Assembly: GCF_008728515.1 (NCBI RefSeq)
Contig: NC_044981.1
Span: 129,244,884-129,308,883, forward strand
DNA from: Papio anubis
Lineage: Eukaryota; Chordata; Mammalia; Primates; Cercopithecidae
Length of the DNA stretch: 64,000 nt
Direction: 5' to 3'
Shown here: positions 1 to 13,107 of the stretch, one piece after another
Numbering within the stretch: the stretch's first letter is position 1
How the letters are laid out: every line of letters begins with the position of its first letter
The notes under the pieces: generated by a model
Databases searched by the model: none
Told to the model about the DNA's origin: nothing
Seen by the model: the letters and a program-made list of their open reading frames with translations, nothing else
Made by a program: the position numbers and the translations under genes

Positions 1-1171
1 CATGTCCTAGTTTTAAAAATAAGACAATTATGCAGATAGAGAGAACAGATGGATTGTATCGGTGGGTGTTTATCATTTTTTAATATTTTGAAACCAGATG
101 TGCTACATACACATTGCTGGTTGCCTTCTAAGGAAGCTTCATTGGTGGGTTACTAATCTTTAACAAGAAATTACAATGTTTTCATCCAACTTAAATCAAC
201 TATTTTTAATATACAATTGGACAACCACTGCTGTAAGCCTTTAGAAAATAGAAAACAGATGCTTAATACAAGAAATACTATCAGCCAAGAAATTCCTGAT
301 GATCTTTTTATAAAATGTAAACTTACATATTTTATGGGTATGTTAATGAACTGCTATAGAACAGCCTCAGCAGTCAAAACATTTCATGAAAATAGACGTG
401 AACAATTTGTCACTTGTTACCATATTCACAGAAAATCCTTCAGTTGCACTCCTGGGAAAATGGGCATAATAGTGGTTCTTACTAGATTATTAACAACATC
501 TGTTATTTGCTATAAACCTGATTGGATATGTTGGAGAAAGGAGGAGTTAGTATAAACAAACCAATATGCCTCTATTTCTCTAGGTGTTTCTGTTAGACCT
601 GGCAAAGATCCCTTGCAAGGGCATGAATACTTCTATGTTTATTGTACTCACAGGAGAAAGGTACAGTGGAGTTCACGGCCATGCCAGAGAGATTGTGTTG
701 TGCTTCAAGATGTCTTTGGCAGAGAAAAGTCCGACAGAGACTTAGACCCTTGTGAGCAGAATTAAGGACTAGAAGAGTCTAAAGGGAGCTTTAACATCTG
801 TTCATTAGGACAACCAGTAAATCAACCTTCCATTGGCTCAGTTCGACTACAAAACTGAAAACGAGGAAGTAGCTAGTTCCATCTCTGAATTGTGCCTCCG
901 CCGGATGCAGTTGTATGTTCCCTGTACCTCCACAAACTGGGACACTGAAGCAAGCGTTGGTAGAGTGGGATTTAACCCCTCCCATAACTCCACCCCATCA
1001 CCAATGTCAGTCTCATATACCCTTCACCTTGGTTTGTGATTTCTAATGCTGGTTTGGAGTATAAGGGAGCAAAGTGAAGAAAAAGTAGAAGAGCTGAGAG
1101 ACAACAGTCTAAGGAGCAGGGCAAGTACTTTGCACTTAGCATCATCCCAAAGAAGAGGATGGGCTTTTAAG

Positions 1172-1172
<1 letters not shown>
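1..1172. other. Unassigned intergenic DNA
   Basis: AT-rich single-copy-looking sequence. I see no splice-bounded coding potential, no recognisable Alu or L1, and no RNA gene. A 112-codon open frame at 217-555 has no family features and an unremarkable composition, so I treat it as a chance frame. Confidence 0.5.
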
Positions 1173-1209
<37 letters not shown>

Positions 1210-1248
1210 ATCTATATATTTATATATATCTCTATCTATCTATCTTTC

Positions 1249-1293
<45 letters not shown>

Positions 1294-1300
1294 ATCTATA
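1173..1300. repeat. Compound tetranucleotide microsatellite (TTTC)n/(TATC)n
   Basis: A run of TTTC units passes into TATC units with a short TATA-rich interruption, then about ten more TATC units. The purity of the last block suggests that it is length-polymorphic. The 108-codon frame crossing it (1046-1372) reads only a low-complexity S/L/I/Y/F stretch and is an artefact. Confidence 0.95.
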
Positions 1301-2360
1301 AAGCATCTTGTCCATTCCTCCTCACCACTGTCCCTGGGAGGGAACAGAGGCCTGATTATCCAATGGTGCTAAAGTCATCAAATTTATAATAGAAAAGGAT
1401 TTTCTCTCCTGGAAATATACCCAAGCTATTTTCTTTGTTTAAAAAAATAAAGATCTGCTCTTATGATCCTTTGTTAAGTTTAAAAAAAGAAAGGAGATAC
1501 GACCATACCAAGAATTTGCTGCCTGTGGAAAGGTTTAGACAAATAGGCTTTCTTACCTTAGTAAGCAAGGAGTGAAAATCCTGGTCTTGAGAAAATTCAA
1601 CATAAAATACAACATTTATAGCATAACGCCAGTGTTACTGTCAAAAGACTTAGGATATCCATAAATCTGAGGAGGTAGCAGAAGATGAGTAGGCTCTACT
1701 TAGTGTTATATACTTTTCAAGATACATAAATATAATTAACATGCTCATAAGGAACTTACAGGCTTCTAGAAGTGATAAAAATGAACGTAAGTATGACAGA
1801 GACGGCTATTTACTAATAAATGTATCTTTTAAACATCCAGGTAAATGGCTGCACACCCCTGGCAATTAGGTGTTACATATTATTAGATTCTGGTTAATGA
1901 AATGTAAGCAGAAGTATTGCTTGGGATTTCTAGAAGGCTTCCGAAGGGTAGTTAATCCGTTTGAGAAGAGGGCCTTTTTATTCCTTTCCTTCTCATTTCC
2001 TTTCCCCTGTTTCCTGGAATATGTATGATTTGAGTTTTATCAGCCAGCTTGAACAATTAGGTGACTTTCAGGATGAAAGTGCTAGGCTGGGCAAACACCA
2101 GAAAATAGAATCTAAGACTGGATCCTTTTGAGCAAGGAATCTAAACACCATTCCTAAACTCAGAGATCCCAGTTGCTTTTACATTAAATAACAATGAAGC
2201 CTTGTCTTATTTGGACCAAATCAAATATTAAATGCTACACTATATTATTATAATTAATCCTGGGAAGTGATAAGTGCTATTATATAGATACAAATCAAAT
2301 GCCAGGAGAAGAGAGGAAGGAGAAATCATGATGATCAGGGAGGAATTGCGGACGAGATGG
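1301..2360. other. Unassigned intergenic DNA
   Basis: Unique-looking AT-rich sequence without a recognisable repeat, coding region or RNA gene. Confidence 0.45.
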
Positions 2361-2765
2361 TGTATTAGTTGGCTCAGCTGCCACAACAAAATACCACAGA
2401 CTGAGCAGCTTAAACAACAGAACTGTATTTTCTCACAGTGCTGGAGACTGGAAATCAAAGGCCAAGGAGCATTCAGAGTTGCTTTCCAGTGAGGCCTCTC
2501 TTCCTGTCTTGTAGACGGTGACCTTCTTTGAAGGCTGTGTCCTTATGTGACCTTTCCTCTGTGCACATGCAGAGAGATTTCTGGTGTCTCTTCCTCTTCA
2601 TATAAGCACATCAGTCCTATTGGATGAGGGCCCCACCCTTATGACCCCATTTAACTTTAATTATCTTAATTAACTCTTTAAAGTTTCCTACCTCCAAATA
2701 CAGTCACACTGAGGGTTAGGTCTCCAACATATAAAATTTGGGGAGAACTAATTCAGTCCATAACA
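2361..2765 (-). repeat. MaLR LTR, MLT1A-like, minus strand
   Basis: The segment opens TGTATTAGTT and closes CAGTCCATAACA, the ends of an MLT1-type MaLR LTR read backwards. Internal landmarks also match that family: the CACAGACTGAGCAGCTTAAAC block, the GGATGAGGGCCCCACCC block and the CTCCAAATACAGTCACA block. It is a non-autonomous ERVL-MaLR solo LTR. No internal region is seen on either side. The subfamily name is from memory. Confidence 0.85.
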
Positions 2766-4339
2766 GGTGGTATGCGAACTCAGCTTGTCAAATTGAGTGG
2801 GACTTATATATACAGAAACTTCCAGGGTTAGAAACCAGGGGATCAAATACTTGGAGGTAGGAATATCCAGGGTACACACATAAAATAGGAGTTAGTCCAA
2901 TCGATTGAACGATAAAGACCATAAAGAGAATTGGACTATAAGAGTCATAAAATAAAAGAGTTGGACAGCAAGCTGGGGGTTTGAATGCCAGGTTCAAGTG
3001 TGTACTTCATGGTTCAGAGAATGAAGAGTCATTGAAGGTTTATGAGCTGAGGAATGACAGGATCAGAGTTGAACTTCAGAAAGATAATTTGTGAGTAGTG
3101 TATGAGAGATTGGAGTGAGTGGAAACTGGAAGCAGAAAGACCAGTAAAAAGACTATTGCAATCGTTCAGGGAAGAGATAATGACTTGAAAGTTATATTCG
3201 ATTAAATGGAATCATTGTTTTGCTTTTAAAGTGGAATTCTTAATATTTTCCTTATCACTATTTTTTCCATTTGATTTTTGGCATTCTCATTCTGCAGCTT
3301 TTCTTTTGGCTTTTTGTGTTCTGAAGATTTACTCCTACTATTGAGAAAGTCCTATACGGAAATACTTGAAATTCACACCTAGTGATTAATAAATTTTTGG
3401 AAGCGTCACAGGGAGAATAAATCACCTGTCAGAGATCCATAATGCCCACAATGCAGTTGTATCTGGTTATCCACATGAAACTTTACAGTTTCGGTATTCA
3501 TATATTCATAAAAATGTACATCACAACTACAAATGTAACTGTCTATGGAAAATGCTAAACTTGGCATTTGAATTTTATTGAGATGTTATTCAACCATACA
3601 ACCTGACTACCAAATGAATGCTTACCATGTAATACATACCATTCAAAATAAACACCAATGTTTATTATATAAATAGGAATTTAAAAAACAAAACAAAACT
3701 TCTTAGCAAAACCACTTGTATAGCAAAAACAGCATGTTTTGCTTGTATTTTAGCTAAAAGTTGTTTAGTTTTTCATTTTTTTTTTCAAAACAACCTCATT
3801 TCTTCTCATGCTGGAGTTCAGCTAATAGTTCTATCTACGATAACTAGAACTCCAAACCATTTGGCATCAACCCAGCTGATACTTAGCCGAAATAATTTAA
3901 ATAGTTATTGTTTCCAAATAGCCCCTCTCATTTAATAGCTACTTTCTTTCCCAGACTAGAAGCCCGGTGGTTTATCGCACATCCTTGTAGTTTCTCCATA
4001 ATGCCAGCATCGTAATCCTCTCTCCTAGTTTGCAGAGCAAGACTACTTAAGAAAATAAATAGATAAATTGATAAAATATATCATTAATCAGTAAATAGCT
4101 ACTAACTTGCCATCAGGAGCAAGAGAATGAGCTAAGCACTGTTGGGAATACAAATAGAAACCCTGCTCACTGACTTACAAGCTTTTGTTCCAGACAATAA
4201 AAATAAAAATAATAACTTTTCCCAAACTCTTCCAATCAGATAATTCCAAGAGCTCCAGCCCACTTGAAATTCCTCTGGAATCTTATCCCCGTGCATACCT
4301 TTCCTCTGCTCAACCCCCCTGCGATACTTTCTATTGTGG
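2766..4339. other. Intergenic DNA with weak old-repeat traces
   Basis: Mostly unassigned. 3040-3180 resembles a common ancient mammalian dispersed repeat with GA-rich phrases such as GGAAGCAGAAAGACCAGT and CTATTGCAATCGTTCAGG. 4090-4190 resembles the 3' part of an antisense L2 (GAGCTAAGCACTGTTGGGAATACAAA). Neither trace is strong, and no gene is visible. Confidence 0.4.
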
Positions 4340-7300
4340 AAAAGTACACATAGTATCTACCATCTTTGCCATTTTTAAGTGTACAGTTCAATGGTATTAA
4401 AACAATCATAACAGTGTGCAATCAACACAATTATCCATCTCCACAACTCTTTTCATTTTATAAAGCTGAAGCTCTATATCCTTCAAATAAGAACTCCTCC
4501 CCTCTCCTCCCATGCCCTGGAAATTGCCATTCTACTTCTTGCCTTTATGATTTTGACTACTTTAATTATCTCATATAAGTGGAAACATATAGTATTTATC
4601 TTTTTGCAACTGGTTTATTTCATGTAGCATCATTTCCTTAGGGTTCTTTCTCTTTTAAGGCTGAATAATATTCCATTGTACATATATACCGCATTTTGCT
4701 TATCCATTAATCTGTGGGTGGACACTTGGATTGCTTCCATGTTTTAGCTATTGTGAATTATGCTGCTATAAGCATGAATGTACAAATATCAAGACCCTGC
4801 TTTCAATTCTTTTGTGTATATACCCACATGTGGAATTGCTGGATCATATGGTAATTCTATTTTTAATTTTTTTTTTTTTTTGAGACAACTGTCATAATGT
4901 GTCCCACAGCAATGGTTCCATTTTAGATTTTTGTTGACAGTGCACAAGGGTTCAAATTTCTTCACGTCCTCACCAATACTTATTTTCTGAATATTTTTGA
5001 TTATAGCATCCCAATGGATATTAGGTGGTATCTCATTATAGTCTTGATTTGCATTTTGCTAATGATTAGTGATGTTGAACATCTTTTTATGTGCTTATTG
5101 TTTTGTTGTATATCTTCTTTGGATAAATGTCTATTCAAGATCTTTCCCATTTTGGAATTGGATTGTTTGTTTCTCTGTTTTTGAGTTGGAGGAGTTCTCT
5201 ATATTATTCTGGATGATAATCTCTTATCAGAAACATGATTTGCAATATTTTCTCTCATTCTGTATGTTGCCTTTTAACTGTTGATACTGTCTTTTGATAC
5301 ACGTTTTTCAGTTTTTATGAGGTTCAATTTGTCTATTTTTGTTGTTGTTGCCTATGGCTTTGTTTCATATCCAAGAAATCATTGTCAAACTCAATATTGT
5401 AAAGCTTTGCCCTGTTTCTTGCTAAGGTTGCCGTAGTTTTGGTTTTTACATTTAGATCTTTGATCCATTTTGTGCTTGTTTTTGTATATGTCGTTAGGTA
5501 AGGGTCTACCATCATTCTTTTGCATTCAGTTATCCAGTTTTTCCCAGCACCATTTGTTAAAAATGCTGTCTTTTCCTCACTGATTAGTCTTAGCATACTT
5601 GTCAAAAACCATTGAATTATGTATGTGCGGGTTTATTTCTGAGCTCTGTATTCCATTTCAATTGTCTCGTTCTATATCTTTATGCTCGCTCCACACTGTT
5701 TCAATTACTGTTGCTTTGCAGCACATTTTGAAATCAGAACAAATCTAGCTTTGTTCCTCTTTTTAAATATTGTTTTGATATTTGGGGTCCCTGGAGATTC
5801 CACATGAATTTTAGGATGGGTTTTTATTTCTGAAAAAAAAAAAAAAATCCTTGGGATTTTGATAAGGATTACCTTGAATCTGTAGATCATTTTGTGTAAT
5901 ATTGACAACAATATTAAGCTTTCCAGTCCATTAATGTAAGATGTAGTACCACTTATTAATGCCTTCTTTAGTTTCTTTCAGCAATGTTTTGTATTTTCAT
6001 CGCGCAAATCTTTCACCTCCTTGGTAAAGTTAATTCCTGAGTATTTTATTCTTTTTGAGAGTATTGTACACAGAATTGTTTTAGTAATTTCATTTTCAAA
6101 TTGTTCATTTTTAGTGTACAGAAAAGCAACTAATTATTTGTGTTGACTTTGTTTCTTGCTGTTTTGCTGAATTTGTTTATTAGCTCTAACAGGGTTTTTT
6201 TGTAGACTATTTAGAGTTTTCTACATATAGGATATTATCTACAATCATAACTAATTCAAATGTTTACTGCTTCCTTTTCCACTTGGATGTGTTTTATTTC
6301 TTTTTCTTGCCTAATTGCTCTGGCTGGGACTTCCAGTACTATGTTGAGTAGAAGTGACAAAAGTGAATATCTCTGACTTGTTTCTGATCTTAGAGGAAAA
6401 CCTTCTAGTTTTTCATCACTGAGTATGACATTTTCTGTGGTTTTTTTATACATGACTTTTATTATGTTGAAGTTGTTTCCTTCTATTTCTAGTTTGTTTA
6501 GGTTTTTTTTTTAATCATGAAAAGAGTGTTGGATTTTGTCAGATGCTTTTTCTCCCTCAAGTGAGATTATCATAAAGGTTTTTCCCCCTTCATTCTGTTA
6601 ATATGATATATTACCACATTGATTAGTTTTTGTATTTAGAACCATCCTTGCATTTTGGGAATAAATCTCACTTGGTCATAGTGTATAATGCTTTACATAT
6701 ATCATTGAATTCAATTTGCTACTATTTTGTTGAGGATTTTTACATCAATATTCATAGGGATACTAGTCTGTAGTTTTCTTTCCTTGTAGTAATCTTGTCT
6801 GGCTTTGATATCAGGGTAATGCTGGCCTCACAGTTGGTTCCCGATGAGTAGGAAGTGTTTTTTTCTCTTCAACTTTTTTGAAAAGTTTGAGAAGGCTTGG
6901 TTTTAGTTCTTTAAATGTTTGATAGAATTAACCAGTGAAGTCATTAGGTCCAGGGTGATTTTTCTATGCCAGGAGATTTTTGCTTACTGACCAATCTCCT
7001 TATTAGTTGTGGAACTATTTGTATTTTCAATTTCTTCATTATTTAGTCTTGGTAAATTTTGTAATTCTTGAGATTTGTCTATTTCATCTCTATTATCCAA
7101 TTTGTTGGAATACAATTGTTCCTAATACTTACTCTATTATAATCTTTTTCATTTCTGTAGAATTGATAGTAATATTCCTATTTTCATTTATGATTTTAGT
7201 AATTTATGCCTTCTCCTTTGTTCTTAGTCAGTCTAGCTAAAGGTTTGCCAATTTTGTTGATCTTTTCAAATAACTAACTTTTGGGTTTATTAATTTCCTG

Positions 7301-7587
7301 TATTGTTTTACTATTATCTTTTTTTATCTTTGCTCTAATCTTTATTATTTCCTTCTGCTAGTTTTGAGTTTAATTTGTTCTTTTTCTTGTTCTTTCAGTT
7401 GTAAAGTGAGGTCATTGATTTGAGATCTTTTTGTTTTTTTAATGTGTTTAAATTTATCCATTAGCACTTTTTTCACTCCACTGCATAAGTTTTGGCAAGT
7501 TGTGTTTTGCTCTTATTTATCTTTGAGTATTCCTAATTTCCTTCATGATTTCTCCTTTGAGACTTTCATTGTTAAAAAATGTGTTAT

Positions 7588-7894
7588 GGCTGGGTGCAGT
7601 GACTCACGCCTACAATCCTAGCACTTTGGGAGGTGGAGGCAGGCGGATCACCTAAGGTCAGCAGCTTGAGACCAGCCTGGCCAACATGGTGAAACCCTGC
7701 CTATACTAAAAATACAAAAAAAAAAAAAAGTCAGCTGGGCGTGGTAGCTGGCACCTGTAATCCTAGCTACTCCAGAGGCTGAGGCAGGAGAATTGCTTGA
7801 AACCAGAAGGCGAAGGTTGCAGTGAGCCAAGATCGCGCCACTGCACTCCAGCCTGGGCAACAAGAGCAAGACTCCATCTCAAAAAAAAAAAAAA
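7588..7894 (+). mobile_element. Alu element (AluS-like), plus strand
   Basis: A full-length dimeric Alu begins GGCTGGGTGCAGTGACTCACGCC. It has the middle A-rich linker and ends in a 14-nt poly(A). The imperfect flanking duplication AAAAAATGTGTT / AAAAAAAGTGTT marks the target site inside the antisense L1. The insertion therefore postdates that L1. Confidence 0.95.
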
Positions 7895-8490
7895 GTGTTG
7901 TTTAATTTCCAAAAAATTGTGAAGTTTCCAGTTTTACTTCTATTATTGATTTCTAAATTCAATGCATTGGGATCAGCTATTTTACATGATATCTATCTTT
8001 TTAAATCTTTTTAAATTGATTGCAACTTAATTTGTGGCCTAATATAATATGTTTTCTATCCTAGAAAATGTCCTTGTACACTTAAGAAGAATGTGTATGC
8101 TGTTGTTTGGGGTAGAATATTCTGTATCTATCTGCTACATCTAGTTGGTTTATTGTGTTCTCTATTTTGATACTTATTTTCTGTTGGTACTGTTTATTAT
8201 TAAAAGTGGGGTGTTGAAGCTTCCAACTATTAGTATATAACTGTCTATTTCTCCTTTTAATTCTGATATGCTTTGCTTTGTATAATTTAATGTCATTAGA
8301 CCTGTCACTAGATATGTAAATGTTCCTGTTTTTTCTTCTTGCTGTATTGACGTTTTTGTTAATATCTATAATGTCTTTCTTTGTCTCTTGTATTTTTATT
8401 TAATGTCTATCTTTTCTGTTATTAGAATAGCTACCCCTGCTCTCTTTAAGTTACTATTTACATGGAATATCTTTTTCCCTCCTTTCATTT

Positions 8491-8697
8491 TCAAGCTATT
8501 TGTGTCTTTGTATCTAAAGTAAGTCTCTTGCAGACAGCATAGAATTGAATCATGTGATTTTTTTTCCAGTCTGACAATCTTTGTTTTATAATTGGAGTGC
8601 TTAATCCATTTACATTTAAAGTAATTACTGATAAGGAGGGACTTCTGTCATTTTGCTGTTTGTTTTCTGTATGCCTTATTGTTTTTTTGTTCCCCAT
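8491..8697 (-). pseudogene. L1 ORF2 amino-terminal remnant
   Basis: A 68-codon minus-strand open frame carries the start of the L1 endonuclease domain. Residues 23-37 read the family signature LSVITLNVNGLSTPI, followed by a KQRL..W block as at the ORF2 amino terminus. It breaks after about 68 codons and the remaining roughly 3.7 kb of ORF2 to the left is full of stops. This fixes both the orientation and the family of the surrounding L1. Confidence 0.8.
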
Positions 8698-9065
8698 TTC
8701 CCACGTTGCTGTCTTCTTTTCTGTGTAGTTTTTTTAAGTGAAATATTTTAATTCCCTTCTCATTTCCTTTTGTATATATTCTATAGATTTTTTTGTGATT
8801 ACCATAGGAATTACATATAATATCCTAAAGTTATAACTGTCTAACTTGAATTCATATTATCTTTCATTTAATAATGTACACAAATTCTACTCCTTTACAG
8901 CTTCATCTCCACCACTTTTCATTACTGATATCACAAAATTGTGTCTTTATATATCATGTGCCCCAAAAAACAAGCTAATAATCCTTCTAAATACATTAGT
9001 CTCTTAAATTACATAGAAAACAAAATGTGGAATTACAAATCAAAGTTACAATAACACTAACTTTT

Positions 9066-9361
9066 TTTGTTTTTTTTTTTGAGATAGAGCCTTGCTCTGT
9101 CGCCCAGGCTGGAGTGCAGTGGAGCAATCTCGGCTCACTGCATCCTCCGCCTCCCAGGTTCAAGTGATTCTCCTACCTCAGCCTCCTGAGTAGCTGGGAC
9201 TACAGGCGCCTGCCACCATGTCTGGCTAATTTTTTGTGTTTTTACTAGAGGCGGGGTTTCACCGTGTTAACCAGGATGGTCTCGATCTCCTGACCTCATG
9301 ATCCTCCCACCTCGGCCTCCCAAAGCGCTGGGATTACAGGTGTGAGCCATCACGCCTGACC
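9066..9361 (-). mobile_element. Alu element (AluS/Y-like), minus strand
   Basis: A reverse-complement Alu starts with a T tract, contains the box-like text GAGATAGAGCCTTGCTCTGTC and ends GGATTACAGGTGTGAGCC. Perfect 9-bp target duplications CTAACTTTT flank it at 9057-9065 and 9362-9370, inside the old L1. Confidence 0.95.
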
Positions 9362-9990
9362 CTAACTTTTAGACTAATACTTAAAAACAAAATGTACTAG
9401 TCTCTTGAATCACCTAAGAAACAAAAGGTGGAGCTACACGCTAAAGTCACAGTAATATTAGCTTTTATAATTGCCCATGTATTTACCTTTATTAAGATCT
9501 TTATTTCTTCACCTGGCATTGAGGTAGTTTAATGTACTTTCATTTAACCCTGAATAACTTCCTTGAGCATTTACTGGGGGCCAAGCTAACGGTAACAAAC
9601 TCTTTAAGTTTTTGTTGATTTGAGAATGTCTTAATTTCTCCTTTACTATTGAATGAAAATTTTGCCAGATATAGAATTTTTGTTGGTAGATTTTTTCTCT
9701 TATAACACTGGCCTTCAAAGTATCTGATAAAAAATTTGCTGATAATCTTATTGCGAATCTTGTGTATGTAACAAGTTGCTTCTCTCTTGCCGGTTTCAAG
9801 ATTCTCTCTTTGTACTAAGAGCAAAAATTGACTAAAATTAATCATAATTTACTGTCTAAGCCTTCTTCGGGAAGTTGTAAACCTTCAGTAGACTTCAGAG
9901 TTCCCAAATAGTTAAATCAGATTCTGCCAGTGCAATTGTTTTCTAAGTAAGAAGACAGATTCCTGTTGCTTCCTACTCTGCCATCTTCCT

Positions 9991-11123
9991 GGAATCCTCC
10001 CTATGCTTGCCTCTTAATGCTGCTTCTCCATGATCACATTTCTATTCTTGCTCTACAGGTATCTCCCATGTTTCTGTTCTATAGCTCTCACTGCCAAGTG
10101 ATGACTGCCACCCGTGCAGTAATCGGATGCTTTCTCTTTCTCTGTCTGTAGGTGGTGGTTGATCTAGATCCATTCTCAGGGTAGTGCCCACCTGTGTTTC
10201 ACCTGGCTTCAGCACAGCCTTTTCACTACCCCTGCACTACAAAGCAGCCTACAAAGCAGAGCTTCTTGGTGATCTCCAGTTCTTGTAGATATTCTAATTT
10301 AAATGAAATGAAGAATATGTTTCTTTATAATTTTTTTTTTTTAATTCTGATACTGGATCACGGGAACTGGACAGAAGGACCATCTTAGGGACTAAAATTA
10401 AAAAAAAAAAATTTCCACTTCCATGGTCTTACTACACTTTATCATTTCCTTAGAATGAGTTTTTTTTTTTTTTTTCTCTTAGTGGTTCTCTGTCCCTCAG
10501 GCTTCCAACTACCCAGATAGATCTGAATCCCTGGGTAAAAAAGCTTAGGCAGAGAGAAGTTGGAATTGCAACAACAAAGCTTCAGATGGTCATTTAACTG
10601 GCTAACTAAAATTTTTCTTCTGGGCCTATGTCTTAGGGAGGAAGTTTCCATCCCATCAAATAGCAGTTGACTTTGCAGTCCATGGGAAAGTGGAGCACAG
10701 GTCAAGATATGGGAGAAATTCCTACTGGAAGGAACCAGAAACAAGTTGATGTATGGAATAATCGCATTGCTCGAAATAATGAACTAAACTAACCTATTTC
10801 TTGGAAGAGTAGAAGCTGACAACATTCAAAAGATTATGTATTTGAAAACTACATTTGACACTCTCAAAAAACAAAATAACTCCAAAACTGGATCTTATTT
10901 CACATCTTCCCTGAAGGGTAACAGCGTTCCCATAACTAGACTCTAGTTAGTGCCCACTTGGTTTTCAGGTGAAGACTTCTGGATGAAGGTCCTCATCCAA
11001 TAGATCAGGAGCATTCTCCCATCCTGGTCCCCAACATCCCTGCAAGCACCAGGCTTCAACCACGGAGTTGTCTGTACTTTTTTTAAGTATTAGAAGAATA
11101 TTACAACAGTCTTACATTCTAGG
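9991..11123. other. Unassigned DNA between two L1 blocks
   Basis: No clear repeat or gene. It contains homopolymer A and T tracts at about 10330 and 10400-10475 and several open frames of 60-100 codons with no family features. Its left edge may still hold degraded L1 5' sequence. Confidence 0.4.
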
Positions 11124-11480
11124 TATATTAGCCTGTTTTCACACGGCTATAAAGAACTACCTGAGACTGGGTAATTTATAAAGAAAAGAGGTTTCATTGA
11201 CTCATAGTTCCACATGGCTGGGGAGGCTTCAGGAAACTTACAATCATGGCAGAAGGCAAAGGGGAAGCAAGACACATCTTACATGGCAGCATGGGGTTGG
11301 GGGAAGTGCCTCACACCTTTAAACCACCAGATCTCATGAGAATTCACTCACTATCACAAGAATAGCATGGGGGAAACAGTCCCCATTATCCAATCACCCC
11401 CCACCACATCCCTCCCTCAGCATGTGAGGATTACAATTTGAGATGAGATTTGGGTAGGGACACTGAGCCAAGCAGTATCA
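11124..11480 (-). repeat. MaLR LTR, THE1/MST-type, minus strand
   Basis: It opens TATATTAGCCTGTTTTCACA, contains GAGACTGGGTAATTTATAAAG and the CACATGGCTGGGGAGGC block, and closes GAGCCAAGCAGTATCA. These are landmarks of the THE1/MST LTRs in reverse. Perfect 5-bp duplications CTAGG at 11119-11123 and 11481-11485 support a solo LTR of an ERVL-class element. Confidence 0.93.
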
Positions 11481-11485
11481 CTAGG

Positions 11486-12255
11486 GATAAACCCTACTTG
11501 GTTATTATGCTTTGTCCTTTTAGATATTACTGGATTCAATTTGGTAATAATTGTGTTTCTTATAATGTTCTTGTTGGGTTTTGATATTAGAGTTATACTG
11601 ACATCATAAGTTGAGTAAGAATCTTCCTACACTATTTTTTAAAAGAAAGTTATGTAACATTAGTATTACTTCTTTCTCAAATGCCTCATAGAACTAACCA
11701 AAGGATCTGCCTGGTTGTAGGCTTTTCCTCGTGGGAAGGCTTTTGACTATGAATTAAGTTTTTAAAAAATAGTCATAAGGCTATTTATATATATTTTCTA
11801 TATCTTCTTGCATCAGGTATGGTAAATTTTGTCTTTCAAGGAATTTGTTCGTTACAATTAAGTTGTCAAGTGTATTGGCATAAAATTCTTCATAATTTAT
11901 TTTTTAAGAGAAAATAATATTATATTAGCTTGAATGCTTTGTTCTTTAATTAAACTTTTTCCTTTCAGATAATGATAGCTTCAGATGCACTTTTGAAAAA
12001 TTACACAGACAGAGCTCCTGTACACTTTACCCAGTTTCCCCCAGTGGTAACATATTGCAAAACTATAATACAATATTACATTCAGGTTATTTAATTTGAT
12101 AGAGTCAAGATACAGAATATTTCCATCAGCATAGAGAGCCTCATGTTACCCTTTTCATTCCATTCTTTAACTCTGTCAACCATTAATATGTTTCCCATTT
12201 CTAAAATTTTGGGATTTAAGAATGTTATATAAATGGAATCATACCTATGTACCCT
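11486..12255 (-). mobile_element. Old L1 fragment, minus strand
   Basis: After the MaLR LTR the sequence resumes with antisense L1 ORF2 text (GGGATAAACCCTACTTGG, TGGATTCAATTTGGTAATAAT) to about 11.91 kb. L1 3' UTR-like text follows (ATATTGCAAAACTATAATAC, AATGTTATATAAATGGAATC). The order suggests two different or rearranged old L1 fragments abutting. Exact subfamilies cannot be set by eye. Confidence 0.7.
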
Positions 12256-12500
12256 TTTGAGACAAGATCTTGCTCTGTTGCCCAGGCTGGAGTGCAGTGA
12301 CATACTCATGGCTCACTGTAGCCTCTACCTCTCCCCAGCTCAAGTGATCATCTCACCTTAGCCCCCTGCGTAGTTAGGATCACAGGCGTGTGCCACCATT
12401 CCTGGCTAACTATTATTTTTTTCCGATGTTACCCATGTTGGTCTCAAACTCCAAGGATCAAGTGATCCTCCCACTTTGACCTCTCAAATTGCTGGGAGGT
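12256..12500 (-). mobile_element. Alu element (old, AluJ-like), incomplete, minus strand
   Basis: Antisense Alu sequence starts at TGAGACAAGATCTTGCTCTG and runs to AATTGCTGGGAGG. It lacks the final segment corresponding to the Alu 5' end and has many differences, consistent with an old copy. It lies inside old L1 sequence. Confidence 0.85.
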
Positions 12501-13068
12501 TGGATTTTTCTTCTTCTTCTTCTTTTTATCTTTTGCTGTATTTTTTATTTCTAAAATTTCCATGAATTCTTCTTCTTCTTTATTTTTTTTGCTGAGTGAA
12601 ACTTTCTATTTCTTTGCTGACATTTTCTGTTTTCATTTGTTTCAGGCACATTTATATTTTTTGTTGAAGCACTTTTATCATAGCTGCTTTAAAGTCTCTG
12701 AGAGATAATTCATCTCTGATTGTCTTTTTTATTGAGTTTGAGATCTTCTAGTTTTTAGTATGACACATTTTTAATTGAAATACAGACATTTTGGATATTA
12801 GATTGTGAGGCTCTGAATCATCTTTAAACCTTTTTTTTTTTAAGCTGGCTTCCTCTAACACTATCTGGCAGAGGAAGTGACAGATACTGCCTATCTACCG
12901 CCAGGTTGTGGTAGAAGTCCAGGATCTCCACTCAGTTTCTACTGACACCCAAGCAGAAGGGAGCTCCTTGTTACTACTGAGTGAAGGTCAGAGTTCTTGC
13001 TCCCCACTAGGTCTCTTCTGATCTCTGTTTTTTCTATCATGGGTTGGGGAGAGATCACAGGGGTGTCT

Positions 13069-13107
<39 letters not shown>

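Larger units (their letters stand above)
4340..9990 (-). mobile_element. Old L1 (L1M-type), near full span, minus strand, interrupted by two Alus
   Basis: The plus strand reads the reverse complement of an L1. The 3' UTR-like end is at about 4340-4700 (GGCTGAATAATATTCCATTGT). Reverse-transcriptase-region text follows through 5-7.6 kb, the ORF2 start lies near 8.69 kb, and degraded 5' sequence runs to about 9.99 kb. Two Alus sit inside. With them removed about 5 kb of L1 remains, so the ORF1/5' region is shortened. Frequent stops and indels mean that it cannot be active. The outer limits are uncertain by about 100 bp. Confidence 0.85.

Noticed and set aside
217..555. 112-codon plus-strand open frame near the window start
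   Set aside because: No domain, signal or splice context; a chance frame is plausible in AT-rich DNA of this size.
1046..1372. 108-codon frame with a hydrophobic S/L/I/Y-rich centre resembling a membrane segment
   Set aside because: The hydrophobic stretch is translation of the (TTTC)n(TATC)n microsatellite.
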